64,000 nt of DNA from Bryum argenteum (GCA_037043015.1 CM073325.1:16347001-16411000); one strand, 5' to 3'; numbered from the stretch's first letter, positions 11,411 through 23,544 are shown. A program made the numbers and translations. The notes: generated by a model not told the origin, from the sequence alone.

Positions 11411-11746
11411 TGATATTTAACTAATTATGGACAAATTCATTGTCCAGAAATAATGTCGGCTGTCCGCCGATATAACCTTGAGACTCTATCCGTAATCTTT
11501 GAAAGGTCATAACTCAGTCAATTTTTGTCCAAATTAAACATATGAGGTGTTTTTTGATATCTACAGAAAATATAGATGTCAAAAAACACCTCATATGTTT
11601 GATTTGGACAAAATTTGAGTGAGTTGTGACCTTTTGAAAGTCGCAGATATGGGGATGTGTCGGCTGGCCGCCGATAAAACCAATGTTCTTCATTAGTTGC
11701 AAAAAGTCCATAAGTTCGTAATAAGTCCATAATTAGTTAAATATCA
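11411..11746. repeat. Fold-back element with 22-bp perfect inverted ends
   Basis: 336 bp. Positions 11411-11432 (starting TGATATTTAACTAATTATGG) are the exact reverse complement of 11725-11746. Inside, 11501-11565 and 11577-11641 are long imperfect inverted arms around ACACCTCATATGTTT, with a loop of about 11 bases. GTCGGCTGTCCGCCGATA recurs at 11455 and 11658. It has no coding capacity. It is a fold-back or MITE-type element. Confidence 0.8.
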
Positions 11747-12216
11747 GTTAAACCTAGACTCCTTGCATTCAAACCCATTTCTTATTTTCAAAACATCTTA
11801 AACTTGGTCAAGCTTTCTACCACTAAAATAAGATTCTAATTGGAATCCATACCAAAATACAAAGATGATATCCAACCACAATGGAAGGAGATATAGCTGC
11901 TCAAAAATCATTTATTTTTCGACTACTGTAATTGTATTAAAAATATTTCAACCCAAGAGTTGTTAGAATTTGTTTGAAGATAATGCATATGTAAAAAAAA
12001 CCCCTAAAAAAATTTCAATTTCACAGGCTTGCAATGGAAAAAAATGCCTCCTATTTGAAAACCCAGAACCAAACTCTACCTTCACGAAAGTGCATGCCAT
12101 TATCCATAACTCATTGAATGATTCGTCAATTTTTACGACACAAACTTGATTTGGGACCCAACCCAAGTGATTTTATCAAAAACAAACTCGGGATGAAGAA
12201 GTATGGCTCGTCAAAG

Positions 12217-12266
12217 GTTTAGACTTTAGGCTTTAGGCTTTAGGGTTTTGGGTTTTGGGTTTAGGT
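12217..12266. repeat. Degenerate telomere-like repeats (TTTAGGG-type)
   Basis: About 50 bp of TTTAGACTTTAGGCTTTAGG followed by TTTTGGGTTTTGGGTTTAGG, resembling the plant telomere unit TTTAGGG. It sits at the end of a dispersed repeat rather than at a chromosome end. Confidence 0.5.
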
Positions 12267-12429
12267 TCTACCTATCATCCAAACTGTTGTTTTTTTTTTG
12301 ACACCAGGGGCATTTAGAGGTTAGAGTCATTACATTTTTCAATTAAAACTCAATCAACATAATGCGAATTTTAAGTTTTCACCCATAGTTGATGTCTTAT
12401 TCACTTCAAGTTAAAACTACTATGGGTGA

Positions 12430-12546
12430 TACGCTTCATAATTAGATCGACAATCTTCTTCGCTGCCGTATAGAGAAGTTAAAGTAATTTCAAGTAACTT
12501 CTTTATACGGCAGAGAAGAAGATTGTCGGCCTAATTATGAAGCGTA
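12430..12546. repeat. Hairpin-forming inverted repeat, 52-bp arms
   Basis: The left arm 12430-12481 begins TACGCTTCATAATTAGATCG. The right arm 12495-12546 ends CTAATTATGAAGCGTA. The arms are complementary apart from a few mismatches, around a 13-base loop. It could be a small MITE; the spacing is also that of a small-RNA precursor, with no further evidence for that. Confidence 0.8.
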
Positions 12547-13526
12547 ACAAGTCCCGACAAAAATATCTCTAAGAGCACCAACAAACAAATAAGAAACAAG
12601 TCCAAGGTGAAATTATAACACAACACCTTTCTCAAACTACACGCCATAATTCTAAACTCATAGACAATCACAAGATTATGAGGGGGTAAGTTGTATTCTC
12701 TTAACAAGAAAACCTATGACAGACGAGAACTTGAGGTAAAAGAGGGTGTTCATGGTACACATCCTCGTTTCATCATTTATCAAGGAACAATAGTTTAGTT
12801 AGCCATATCTCATTTATGACACATGATCATCATCTATATAGGTGTAAAAGTATAGAGTTAAATTAAAGTGTCAAGAGATACTTTTATGAAACTTTTATAA
12901 ATTGAAGGCTACAAGATGGTCTTATCATCTCTTAAAACATTTGGTATCATGGACACCACTTTGTTAGTACCAACAATATCTCTTTGCTTAGTTGGAGTTG
13001 TAAGCCGAGGTCAACAAAAAGGCGCACAACACAAGAGGAAGTTATTCAAAACATTCATCGAAGGATGACTTAAGTATCTCGAATACAACCTTGTAAGCTC
13101 ATTCCAAATATGCATGCCGGAATGAACATTAAATTGGAACTAAGGATGGAAACACTAGTTGGTAGATAGAGTAAAGTGCTTGTTGAGTTTTATATTTTAC
13201 CAATAATAATTGTTATAAACTCCATTGTGATGGAGCAACTTTACACATTTCAAATTAGATCATTTTTGAGTGCAAGGTAAATTATGAAGTTAGTGAAATT
13301 GATTGGATAGTGTAGCAAAATTTGTAAGACGAGGTGATTGTTTTTAGACATCTTTTGTATTCAAAGAATCACTCGAAATGCAGACAACACCTCCCCATAA
13401 CCACAAATCTAAACAATCTCAAGAGACAAACCTAAACATCATCGGCCCCACGAGTCCACCCGTAGTGACACATTGTCGTAAGCGTTTAGTGTGGGTGTAA
13501 ACGGCCATATATCTACCAGTATTTGA
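12547..13526. other. Intergenic, no gene seen
   Basis: About 1 kb of AT-rich DNA with no recognised gene or repeat unit. Confidence 0.45.
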
Positions 13527-13711
13527 CATCCGCTCAGTTTCAATAACATCCGCTCCATGCACTCCAAAGCCATCAATCGAATAACATCCGCTCCACTCAG
13601 TTTCAATGACATCCGCTCCATGCACTCCAAAGCCATCAATCGAAGTAATAGTGTTTCACATCCACTCAGTTTCAATAACAAACACTTCATGCACTCCAAA
13701 GCCATCAATCG
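13527..13711. repeat. Tandem repeat, about 3 units of 60-75 bp
   Basis: Three copies of a unit containing TCCATGCACTCCAAAGCCAT then CAATCGAA, separated by CACTCAGTTTCAATRACATC. Unit length varies slightly. It has no credible coding role. Confidence 0.75.
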
Positions 13712-14615
13712 AAGGGATGTTCAATACTCATGAACCCACAGGAACTTCGACCTGACAATAATTAACACGGAAACTCACACAATCGACACCCCAACTGATG
13801 ACAGTTCTGCAAAAATTCTCTCCCTTGAGACTCTTAGTACAAGCAGGTACTTCAACAAAGACGACGCAGATCCCACTTGGAAACAAAGAGCTTGTACAAA
13901 TACTACTATGCTTTCTCCTGCAACAAAAACCCTCAAACTCTACGACACATTATCATGCATAAGGGAAACATTGCTCAGCTCCCTCAGAAATTAGAGAGCC
14001 AGCCGAATCTGAGCAAGTTGCAACGCTGTCTCGAATTATGCCCACACAATACAGAGCCTTCCAAAATCACCAATACAAAATGACGAGGCAATCTAAGAAA
14101 CAAGCTTTGATAGGGCGAGTTTGAGATCGTCCAACACAATAAGTATATAGTACAATAATGTACAGATTGTAGAGGTGCATGATTCCTCGAACAAGTAAAA
14201 AGGAGTCTTCCAAATCAATACTGCATTTTTCACCTCGCTTCTCATGGTAACCAGCTCCAGAACGAATTGCTTTGCTCCAATTCTTCTGGAAAAACTCTCC
14301 TTGGGCATGAGGATCTGAGGAGGAACACAGACTACCTATTACAGCAGTGAGGACAGGCCATCGCCAGGAAGGAATTCAATCCTTTTTTTGATCATACTGA
14401 AGCTCAGAATCAACAGGTCCTGTCTGTATCTTACAAAGCTCATCAAGGGTGATGGAGATTCGTGGGATTGTTCCTCACGAATGGTATTGCTATCCTTCAC
14501 TGCACCGTTCGCTCTTCCTCCAAACAAAGAAATGGAACGGCCACACGTTACCTCAAGGAGAAAACCTCCTGAAAAAATTGCAAAAAAATTTAGAGTAAAG
14601 GTACAAGACCGAGCT
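13712..14615. other. 3' flank of the IPCS-like gene
   Basis: About 900 bp without a recognised gene. The part nearest 14615 is probably 3' UTR of the minus-strand gene. Confidence 0.4.
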
Positions 14616-15473
14616 TCAAAGGTCCACGCTTCCTCCACCGTTTTCTGCACCATCTTTGGCCTTCATCACAGGCAGCAATGGCTGCCGCTCCTGGTGACGC
14701 TCCAAAACGCCAGCATCGGCCAAGCGGCGATCGACGAAGAAGAAAACGAAGTATACAACGAACCAGGCCACCACAATGTCCACTGAGTAATGCTTATGGG
14801 AAGCAATAATCAGCAAACTAAGCGCTACCATAACCAAAAAGGCGAGCACCTTCAACCACTGACGAGTCCCGTACTTGATGTAAGAGTGAAAAAATGTGAG
14901 CGCGAAGGTCATGTGCGAGGAGAAGATCAAATCACCGCAGCCGTAGATCACTCCATACGGAAAATTCAAAAGCAAAACCTCTTTGACACTCTTCGGAGGC
15001 GGCAAAGTCGCAGTAGGTTGCCCTTCGTGGCAGTGATAGTTCGGACCGGGTAATTGCGTCACCATAAAAGACGCCATTCGTAACCCTTGGCAAACAACCA
15101 AACAGATGAGTACTCGCACCCAAAGGTGCGCAGTATAGAACCTCTTGCTGTACAGCACAAACGGATGAAGCGACCATAGGATAAAACTCGTGAAAACGAG
15201 AGTAAAGAGCCATTCGCTGATGTGCGCGTTGCGCTTTCCGAGCTCGGGGAGATACTCAAATCCTACGTCGTGAAGAAGCGGCCCGGGATGGTGTTGGTAA
15301 TGCGCGATGCGGGCGCCTACGCCGTGGAAGTATTGGAAGAGCGCGCACCCGAGTATTGTGGCCCGATTCTCCCAGAGAAGTGGCCACTCCACGGTGAACT
15401 CCATCACCCCGCGCTTCCATAATTTTGAAACCTCGCGCGTCACCGACGTCGGTATCCCCCACACTCCCATCAT
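14616..15473 (-). CDS. Inositolphosphorylceramide synthase / sphingomyelin-synthase-family protein, intronless
   Basis: A 285-residue multi-pass membrane protein. The N-terminus (REVSKLWKR, residues 13-21), HPGPLLHDVGFEYLPELG (62-79), QLPGPNYHC (140-148) and the PPPKSV-EVL linker match plant inositolphosphorylceramide synthases (IPCS/ERH1 and relatives such as PLM). The catalytic set of the SMS/PAP2-like family is present: CGDLIFSSH (His187) and HKHYSVD (His228, Asp232). Family knowledge: the enzyme transfers phosphoinositol from phosphatidylinositol to ceramide in the Golgi. About five hydrophobic segments are visible. The start at the first of two ATGs leaves the conserved N-terminus intact. 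Angiosperm homologues have several introns; this copy has none, which suggests intron loss or retroposition, with the frame kept intact. It could instead be the PLM-type branch of the family. Confidence 0.88.
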   Translation of the reverse strand: MMGVWGIPTSVTREVSKLWKRGVMEFTVEWPLLWENRATILGCALFQYFHGVGARIAHYQHHPGPLLHDVGFEYLPELGKRNAHISEWLFTLVFTSFILWSLHPFVLYSKRFYTAHLWVRVLICLVVCQGLRMASFMVTQLPGPNYHCHEGQPTATLPPPKSVKEVLLLNFPYGVIYGCGDLIFSSHMTFALTFFHSYIKYGTRQWLKVLAFLVMVALSLLIIASHKHYSVDIVVAWFVVYFVFFFVDRRLADAGVLERHQERQPLLPVMKAKDGAENGGGSVDL

Positions 15474-16189
15474 GCACCCCCGGCCCGGAAACCCTAATCC
15501 TCGATCATGGCCCTCATTGAGGGATTGGCATTGAATCTGCGAGATGGGTACGATTGTGCAAGTGATGAATTGATGCGAGCAAGTGCGGTGATGGTAGGTG
15601 ATGGTGCGCCCCTGCTTGCGAGCATCTGTGGCGCCACTACCGGGTTACCGGTCGTCGTCCTCGTCTTCTTCGTCGTCGGTGTGGTGACAGAGTAAAGTAT
15701 GGGACTTCTCTTTGCCTGGTCTTTATGGTCGATGCAATGATATGACCAAAAACGGTACATTCGGTACAATCGTGAGGATTGTCGTCTCTGTACAATAGCA
15801 GCCAAATTTTCGGAGTTTTTGCTTGTTTTTTTTTTATTAGAATATTTCACGGTAAGTCTTGTGTAAGTTGAAGTTTTGTTATACAAAGTTTATAGGATAG
15901 TAATGTACATTAATCTCGATTGAAGTTTAGCTAACATAAGGTCATTCCCTCATTAACAGTGCGTAGATACAGTATGACAAAGTTGTATTGAAGTTTGGAG
16001 ATTACAGTATTAATGGTGCAAATTAGAATATGGCAAATTTTTAGTGAAGTTGTTAGGTAAGATGTTTGTGTATATGACCAAAGTAAGTTTGGAATCATCA
16101 ATTTTGGACCCTAAATTGGTCCAATCTAGACTGTTTACATTCTACATTGTAACTATGTAGCTCTTGGCTCGTGCAAAGTTTACCCTAAT
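15474..16189. other. Upstream flank of the IPCS-like gene
   Basis: Contains the presumed promoter and 5' UTR. No clear TATA box was fixed. Overlapping open frames here are shadows. Confidence 0.4.
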
Positions 16190-18265
16190 AGGCTTTTCCT
16201 ATGAAGTTCACACTAGTAGGTCATTCCTCAGAAGTTCACCATAATAGGGAAGTTCACCCTAGTAGGCTACTTTTATAGAATTTACCCCAGTATGGCATTC
16301 CTCCTATTGCGCTATCTCCACCCTAGTAGGACATTCTTGGTACCACGTCATTTTCACCCTAGTAGGTCATTCATCGTATCGCCCCATTCTCAAATGAAAA
16401 AATTGAAGTAAATGAATGTAAATTTGAATACAGGTGTAAGATACAGACCCTCATCAAAATATTCCAGGGCTATAAGGAATTACAAAGACTGAGTGATACC
16501 AATCAATCACAACACCCAACAAGGTGCTCAATATTGAACTTAAGTTAATCAAAGTCCCCATGTCCATGGTACACACACAATCAATAGTCATCACAAAAAT
16601 AACTAATGTGTGGCTATTGAACCAATACATGATAGTCATGCGCCATGACAAATTATTACTTATAATCCCTAAACCACAAAGGTCAAACTATACTTAGAAC
16701 AAATTTGATTACATGGATAAACTTGACACAATCACAATTGCACCTTTACAGTATAGGATTGCCAAATTCTCCAGTTGGAATGTGCATTGTCATCGATCAT
16801 CAAGATCCTCGTCATTCCTTGTCAATTGTTCTAAAAATTTTGGTGAGTTCTAAGAATCTTGTCAGGATCCTTGTCATTCCTTGTCAGTTGTTTTAAAAAT
16901 CTCGTCAATTTTAAGGATCTTGTCAGGATCCTCATCATTCCTAAGAATCTTGTCAAGATCCTCGTCATTCCTAAGAATCTTGTCAAGATCCTCGTCATTC
17001 CTAAGAATCTTGTCAAGATCCTCGTCATTCCTAAGAATCTTGTCAGGATCCTCGTCATTCCTCATCAGTTCTAAAAATCCCGTGGGTTCTAAGAATGTTG
17101 TCACCTCTAAAAATCTTGTTAATTCTAAAAATCTCTTCTAAAAATCTCGTTAGTTCTAAAAATCTCCTTTTAAAATCTCATTAGTTCTAAAAATCCCGCA
17201 ACTTAACATGCCACATTAGGGAGATCCTGGTTGGATCCAAACATCTAGCAACTACACATGCAACTAAACATGCCGTAGTAGGGAGATCCTCATTGGATCT
17301 AAACATTTGGCAACTACACATGCCACAGTCGGTTCTAAACATCAGGCAACCACACATGCCGCAATAGGCAACTATGCTTGGAGGGCAATGAAAGATTTTA
17401 ATTGCTTCACCGTCCCATTGTCATGCTTTTTGTGAATGATTGGAGGACAATGGAAGATTTTAATTGCTTCATTGTCCCATTGCCATGCTTTTTGAAGAAT
17501 ACAAATCACTTGTTGATATAGAAGGGATTCGTCTACAATCGGATTGGAGGCCTTTGCAGTCAACACATTAGGCAACACTCCTAGTTTTTTTAAAATTTAG
17601 TGTGAATATTGAAAAGATACTTATTCTTGAACTCCATATCCTCTTTCGCTTCCATACAAGACAAATTGTTTAACCTTACTTCTCTCCATACACCATGCCA
17701 AAACCTTGAGACATAATACAAGATTTTGCGTCTAGAACGTCCCAATGCATCCCAATAATACCACCAATGAGTGAGGGAAACCACACATTAAATTGATCTA
17801 GAGACATAGTTTCTCAAGCTTCACATGTCTCCTTGCCTCAAATCTGCTTAGAAATAGATTCGTTGCTTCTTGAGTTGGCTTAGGAATAAATCTCTGCAGA
17901 TTGGCCTTTAACCCTTACACGCCCAAGCATGCCCCTCGGGCTTGCTTTTCAGTGTATTTTCAAAGGGGCTGGACGTTTTAAGGGTTAAGTTTAAAATTTC
18001 AAATTTCACATTTTATTCTATACCACCCTAGTAGGCCTTTAAGTCTCAAAATTTCAAATTTTATTTTGTACCACCCAAGTAGGAAAATTTCAAATTTTAT
18101 TTTGTGCCACCCTAGTAGGGTATTCTGCAAAGTAAATCTCAGAAGGCATTCCTAGTATAGCACCACAAGACATTCCTAGTAATGCGCCATAAGGCATTCT
18201 CGGCACCCCGCATTCCTGGTATCGTGCCATAAGGCATTCCCGGCATCATGCCATTATCAAGTAGG
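16190..18265. repeat. Satellite-like block of several tandem-repeat types
   Basis: Adjacent arrays with different units. (1) 16190-16390: degenerate units with CACCCTAGTAGGTCATTC. (2) 16849-17165: a 30-bp unit, near-perfect from 16921 to 17070 (unit TGTCAAGATCCTCGTCATTC plus CTAAGAATCT). (3) 17190-17370: units with CAACTACACATGCC and GGGAGATCCT. (4) 17381-17504: two copies of a unit with AGATTTTAATTGCTTCA and TCCCATTG. (5) 18020-18260: units with CACCCTAGTAGG and AAGGCATTCC. Types 1 and 5 share a core, so the block looks like one satellite interrupted by others. Open frames inside (repeated FLGMTRILTR, or KNLVKILVIP on +) follow from the 30-bp period and are not genes. Confidence 0.75.
17908..17988. 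mobile_element. Miniature TTAA-bordered element (81 bp)
   Basis: Begins TTAACCCTTACACGCC and ends GGACGTTTTAAGGGTTAA. Both ends carry TTAA with roughly matching inverted termini. It is probably an internally deleted relative of the TTAA-bordered elements elsewhere in the window. Confidence 0.4.
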
Positions 18266-18783
18266 CAACCTTAGGTATTAATTAGTTCAATTCACATGCA
18301 TGGTTGGTATTGTGTGTTTTAATATTAAATTGTAATTTGAAAAGTTGATCAACAAGTTTTGTGTTAATGATGGAAGTTTTATGTTTATTTGGACTTGCAG
18401 AGAGGAAATCGGTCAACAAATACCCCATTGTACCAATTGACATATAAACTTCTGAACAATGCCTGATCACTCCAAGGAGTACCATTGGACCCATTGTTCG
18501 CTTGCTATAAGTGTGCAAACAATCACAAATATTCTTCCACACAACACTTACCCAACATCTTGCTCTGAACTCGAATGATAAATGAACTGGAACAATAGAC
18601 AACAGAATCACACAAACGAAAAAACAAAGAGCACCTACGACAAGATTAGATTTGACACCAAGAATAGAAAATACATAAAGCCTCTCTTCAATAATCATAA
18701 CACAAAATCCGATTGCAAGAAGTCACTCGCTCAAATCGTTTTCTGGAAACGCAGTAAGTAGATCAGGATATGTCAAAACCTTG

Positions 18784-18865
18784 TCTATCGCCTGTTATCT
18801 TTGGTTGGTGTCCACTTGTTATCTTTGTTCGGTGACCGCTTGTTATCTTTGGTCGGTGTCCGCAG
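18784..18865. repeat. Three 24-bp tandem repeats downstream of the Man1/Src1 gene
   Basis: Three copies of CTTGTTATCTTTGGTCGGTG followed by TCCG lie just past the called stop of the minus-strand gene. On that strand one frame reads as a basic repeat TPTKDNKR. That would become the C-terminus if a splice from a possible donor after WEWQ to an acceptor at about 18,870 were used. Confidence 0.65.
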
Positions 18866-18926
18866 AGTTCCTTCTCCTGTTGGGTTATGTTACAAGCAGA
18901 AAAAAGGTTAGAATAAAGAAGTGCGT

Positions 18927-21900
18927 CTATTTGAGAACCCCAACGAAACGTAAAACATGTTGCCATGTCTGCTTCCCTGCTAAAAATTCCAAGCGCATAT
19001 TATCTTTCTGACCTTGCCATTCCCACACCACGCGGGAATCTCCATTCACAAGCTTCGGGTACTGATCAATTCGAGAATCTTCTTGCACTAGTCCCTCCAC
19101 CTGAACAAGTCAAGGAAGAAGAGTCAAGTTCTCGCTCTTGAACCAATGTACACATGACATCAGTAAGCAGATACTGTACCTCTTTCCAAAGTACTGCAAC
19201 TTTTCGCTCGCTAGGAAGAAGTAGGTGATCTCTCAATCTGGACGACACCACCCACTTGGTTTCTCCGGAAGCACTAGCAGCTCTCTCTTCAAGAATCTCA
19301 CAGACCTGCATCAAACACTTTTTAGAGTCCTGACTAAAAACAAAAAGATGCAACAGAAAATTGTCTCGCTCCTCAACTAATAAAATCAGTAACCACTTTT
19401 TAAAGGATGAGAGTTCATTAACGAGTAAGTGGTAGCTACTTCCAGAGATGTAAAGCAAAAAAAAATTCAATACTCATCACCAACCGCTATTAAACAATAA
19501 GCACATCTAAAATTGAAAATTCTAGCGTACTTGATTTCACAAACAATATACTTATGCAGGACTTGAGGTCCAATATCTACAAAGAAATAAATGATGCACA
19601 AGGAAGAGATTATTACCTGCATATAAATTTCTTCTGCTCGATTTGCAAGCCTTCTGTACTTTATGTATCTGAAGATATACATTGCTACAGTGACCATCTG
19701 CATGTATCACGTATAAAAGCTAGTGGTTACATACAAGTACCTGCCTCATTAACACCAAACTTATTCGGTTTGTAACTTAGCCATTTCTTACAGACAAGAA
19801 TCTGCTGAAGGGTGTGACTCACTATAAAACCAGTCAGAAGTATGCCATATGTGTTGGCTCTGATGCTCTTCCGGAGCCGACATCCAAGAGGCTGATAAGT
19901 AACAGCCAGCGCATATGGGCATTCAAACTCTCTCAACCTGTAGCAGCCATTGTAACCCTGGTAATGGGGACCTTAACCGACGAGGCAACCAGATATAAGA
20001 GATTGCTTCACCTATGGTTTCTGATCATGACCACAAAACGATTTCATGTACAAGGAAATGAGCACCAACTTTCAGAATAGCGGAAACTTCAGAACAACTA
20101 CTGCTGCTACAGAAGCCGTTAGGGCAGCAGTTCAAACCCAAAATCATTTATGCGGATGTTGAGTTTGTCACGCACAAGTTGCAATGCCTTCTCGTGGACT
20201 AACCACGCACTCTCAGCATCTAGCCCCATCTTTTCTTCCATAGTAGTATCCCAGAGGTCTGATTCTAGCACCTGTCATGTCCAAAGCTTTTAGCTTCATC
20301 CCGAAAGAATCAAAATCTATAAGAAGGTCCAACATGATGCATCATATTCAAGTGTTTTGGCAGTCATTTTAGGCCATTACCCATGTGGTCACGTCCGATC
20401 TACAGAGAGACTCGCCTGACATTCCGCACACTTTGCTCTGCACGAATTCTGCCTGCAAATAAAACATCTGACGCTCGTTAATTTCCACATTCTAATACCA
20501 AATTAAGCAGTGCCCAAACTTTCGTAGATACAGGGGGTACTTAGAAAGTAAACGAGAGCAGATACCAGATTCTGTGCGTTTCGATCGATCTGTTTGTCAG
20601 GCACACATCGCCCCCCTTGGCGACGAAAACCGGGTACGCACCGAAAGTCTCCATCCTGACAAATTCCATTTTCTGGGCAAGGTCTGCAGTTATCTGCACA
20701 AGAGTTCACATATCACGTAACGCCCTCCTGGTCCCTCACAGGCGGGAGTCCCTCCGGTAGGGGCCTCCCCCTTCACAAAAGTAGTCAAACTCTGTGTACA
20801 GCATCATCTTGCTTCTCAACACGAGACCAGGGCATCACTAACAAGAACTCCCTACTATATGAATAACATCCAATTTCTCCTTCATAAGACCATACAGTTG
20901 AAAAATGTCTGAACGGCATCAGTTTACTGACTCTCAACCTCATGCTTCGCTTCACCTCTTCTTGAATTTGTGCCAGGTGAAGGTGAAGTTAATATACAAA
21001 ACCACAACAAAACATATTGTACTGCATACCGAGAAGCTGAGAACTTTGAAGTTAGTAACCGAATGTCTGGATGCACTCATAGATCCTAACCGATACCGGA
21101 GATTGAAGTTAAATCACAAAACCTTTGCTACATACTGTCCACTGCTTGAGTGCAATGTAGCTGAGAGCGGAAATGATTGACATTGTCAAAATTGCAACTG
21201 TTTCCTATTTCAAATGATTTATAGAGTCTGAATCTGCTCAACAATAAATTTTCTTCATGATTTTCTTTGCAATTCAGATCTTCTTAACTAAAGATTGGTC
21301 ATCCTGAACGAGACTTGTTCCCACATATACCGTATCTTGCTTAGGTGTAATGTAACAGAGAGCAGAAATGATTAACACTGTCAAAAGTTGAGGCTGTTTC
21401 CAATTTCGAATAAATTTTCAAAGACCGACTCGACAACATTGTCTGCTCACTAATAAAACTTCCATTCATGAGATTGTCTCAGAATAATTTAACTTCTGAT
21501 CCTCTGTCAATCTTGAACAGGACTTGATAAAATCTTTCGAAAGCAGGTCAAGAGCTTCAATTGATAACAAAAGTAATAGAAGGAGCTATCGATGAATATA
21601 GATCGTCAATCGCAGTCAGAGTTGTGTTACTGCACTTAAACCCTAAATCTCACAGGTTAAAAAAATGAATAGGAAAAGAAGGTTTAAGGAACGGACCTCG
21701 CAGGGGATCCTGGTGCGCATCACAAAAAGGCCGCCGCGTCTCCTCCAGCCATTGCACAGCAGAAAGAGTTACCTTGTAAACGACGGCAGCAGTGAGCAAG
21801 ATAGCAGCCACTTGAAGGAGCTGTTCTCTCCACGACAACGGAGCTGCTTCAGACCGCTTCTTCTGATTCTTTGACTTGTCCTTCTTGTGGCGCCGCTCCT

Positions 21901-22144
21901 TCTCCTTCGTCGGAGACTCAATATTTGTCTCGAGCGATGCGTGACGCCGCTCCTTCTCCTTCCACGGAGATTCGAAATTCGTATCGAGCGGTGCGTGGTG
22001 CCGCTCCCTCTCCTTCGGATACTCAAAATTTGTCTCGAGCGATGCGTGACGCCGCTCCTTCTCTTTCTCCTTTCTCAGAGACTCGCCGGAATCTGTCTCG
22101 AGCGATGCGTAGTAAGGATGCTTGGCAGGCGATGGTGTTGGCAT
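18927..22144 (-). CDS. Man1/Src1 C-terminal (MSC) domain inner nuclear membrane protein, 8 exons
   Basis: Exons: 22144-21697, 20693-20566, 20452-20381, 20271-20138, 19937-19823, 19697-19617, 19305-19180 and 19100-18927. All introns are GT-AG, phases agree, and the total is 425 residues. Residues 1-100 are charged, with tandem repeats of KEKERRHASLETN type. The first membrane segment is at about 109-130. Next comes a Cys-rich module, NCRPCPENGICQDGDFRCVPGFRRQG (written in part), then LREFECPYALAVTYQPLGCR, and a second membrane segment at about 291-311. A winged-helix-like tail follows with WVVSSRLRDHLLLPSERK, VQEDSRIDQYPKLV and VVWEWQ. This is the order seen in plant proteins of the Man1-Src1p-C-terminal family (PF09402), which are thought to act at the inner nuclear envelope. 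No LEM domain is present, as in other plant members. The last 27 residues are uncertain because splicing after WEWQ is possible. Confidence 0.85.
21887..22090 (-). repeat. Coding tandem repeats in exon 1 of the Man1/Src1 gene
   Basis: Four units of roughly 51-63 bp containing CATCGCTCGAGACAAAT-like sequence (minus strand) encode variants of RRHASLETNxESPxKEKE. Units differ in length by whole codons, so the frame is kept. Confidence 0.75.
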
Positions 22145-23544
22145 GGCTTTACCTTACTTGCTCTAACATTGAAATCGTCACGGAGAAAACTCTCAACAGA
22201 AACAATAATGTCGGTGATTGCTTCGATGGAATCGAAAAGAGAAAGTATGAATGGAATCGAAAGGGATCGATTTCAATTTTTGAGGAAAATCGAATTTCTT
22301 CGCTCAGCTGGCAACATTGAGATTGCCGACGGTCGATTGACTGAGTCTTAAAGGCGGAGTCCCGCCACGTCAACTAGCCTAGGTGGTCTTACGAGAGTTC
22401 TAAGAATTTGAAGTTATTTTGTAGGATAGCAAAATAATTGGTGCTTGTCAAAAAATATTTTTTCCATGTAACAACTTCTTTGTTTGTATAATCTAAAGTA
22501 CTTGAAAATGTTCCATGTTCTTGTACAAGCTTAGAGGTCATTAGCGGCTCCAAGAAAGTTACATGCAAGGCAAGGCGAGCAAGCTCCTCATAAGAGGGTA
22601 AAGCTTCTTAACAAATGATAGTAAACCTATTACAAACAAGGAATTATATCTTAAGTATGGGTGGGTCAAACAAGAGATTAAATCTTAAACATGGATAGGT
22701 TGTGGAAGGATTGATAATAAGAAACCACATGGGAGACTTGTATCTGGAGTAGGTACTTCAATCAGTGGATAGCAATGTTCTTAGTATTAGTTATATACTA
22801 TTAAAATATTAGAAATAAGACATTATTGATTAATTTAACATTGGGAAAAGATAGTATTGTTGTGCCACCTAAAATAAGATTGATACAATTGTTGAACTTT
22901 ATCTTTAAGCGCTCAATAGCCTATCTTCTACTCACTCAGTGCGCATGAGTACGAAAAACTGGAAATGGAATGGGAGTGAATAGGTCAATACACTTCTTTC
23001 CATGCGTCCATACCTCCAGAACGCAGTTGCACGTTGAAGATTATACGACCCATAAAGAACCAAAATATTCAACCACTGAGATTGCACAAATAAATGGATA
23101 CAATCATTTATCTTCATCCTCCATAAAGCATACATCAACAATAACATATTCTTTCCTGCCGAATTCTGAAACTTATCACTAAATTAAGCTCCACTCATTG
23201 TTCCATATTTACATGTGAAAAGGAACAAGCTGTAAACAAACACGAAACTGATGCTTCCATTCTATGCATACCCTACAAATAGAAACTGAATGATATTGGA
23301 TTAGCAAACTGTCACTCGAAGAGATTCTTCGCTGAAATGGACCTGAAAATTTACATCATAATTACTTTACAATATAACTAAAAACCTCTATTGTACAGAA
23401 GAAAATTCTGATCCTACGATCACCTCAACTATGGACGTTAATCTACTCAACAAAAATGCTCGACAAGTTTGACTTCCTGATTCCTTGCCGCGTTACACAA
23501 AGATTCTACAGACGGAGACGGTGCGAAGCAACTCTGTGAGACAA
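22145..23544. other. Region between the Man1/Src1 and SRPBCC genes
   Basis: 1.4 kb holding the Man1/Src1 promoter and 5' UTR (near 22,150-22,370) and the 3' flank of the SRPBCC gene. No other gene was recognised. Confidence 0.45.

Noticed and set aside
12217..12266. Chromosome end or telomere
   Set aside because: The units are few and degenerate, and genes and repeats continue on both sides; interstitial only.
16831..17141. Several ORFs encoding repeated FLGMTRILTR or KNLVKILVIP
   Set aside because: The 30-bp tandem repeat keeps all frames open; not a gene.
20905..21180. 91-codon plus-strand ORF
   Set aside because: It lies within intron 1 of the minus-strand Man1/Src1 gene and shows no domain.
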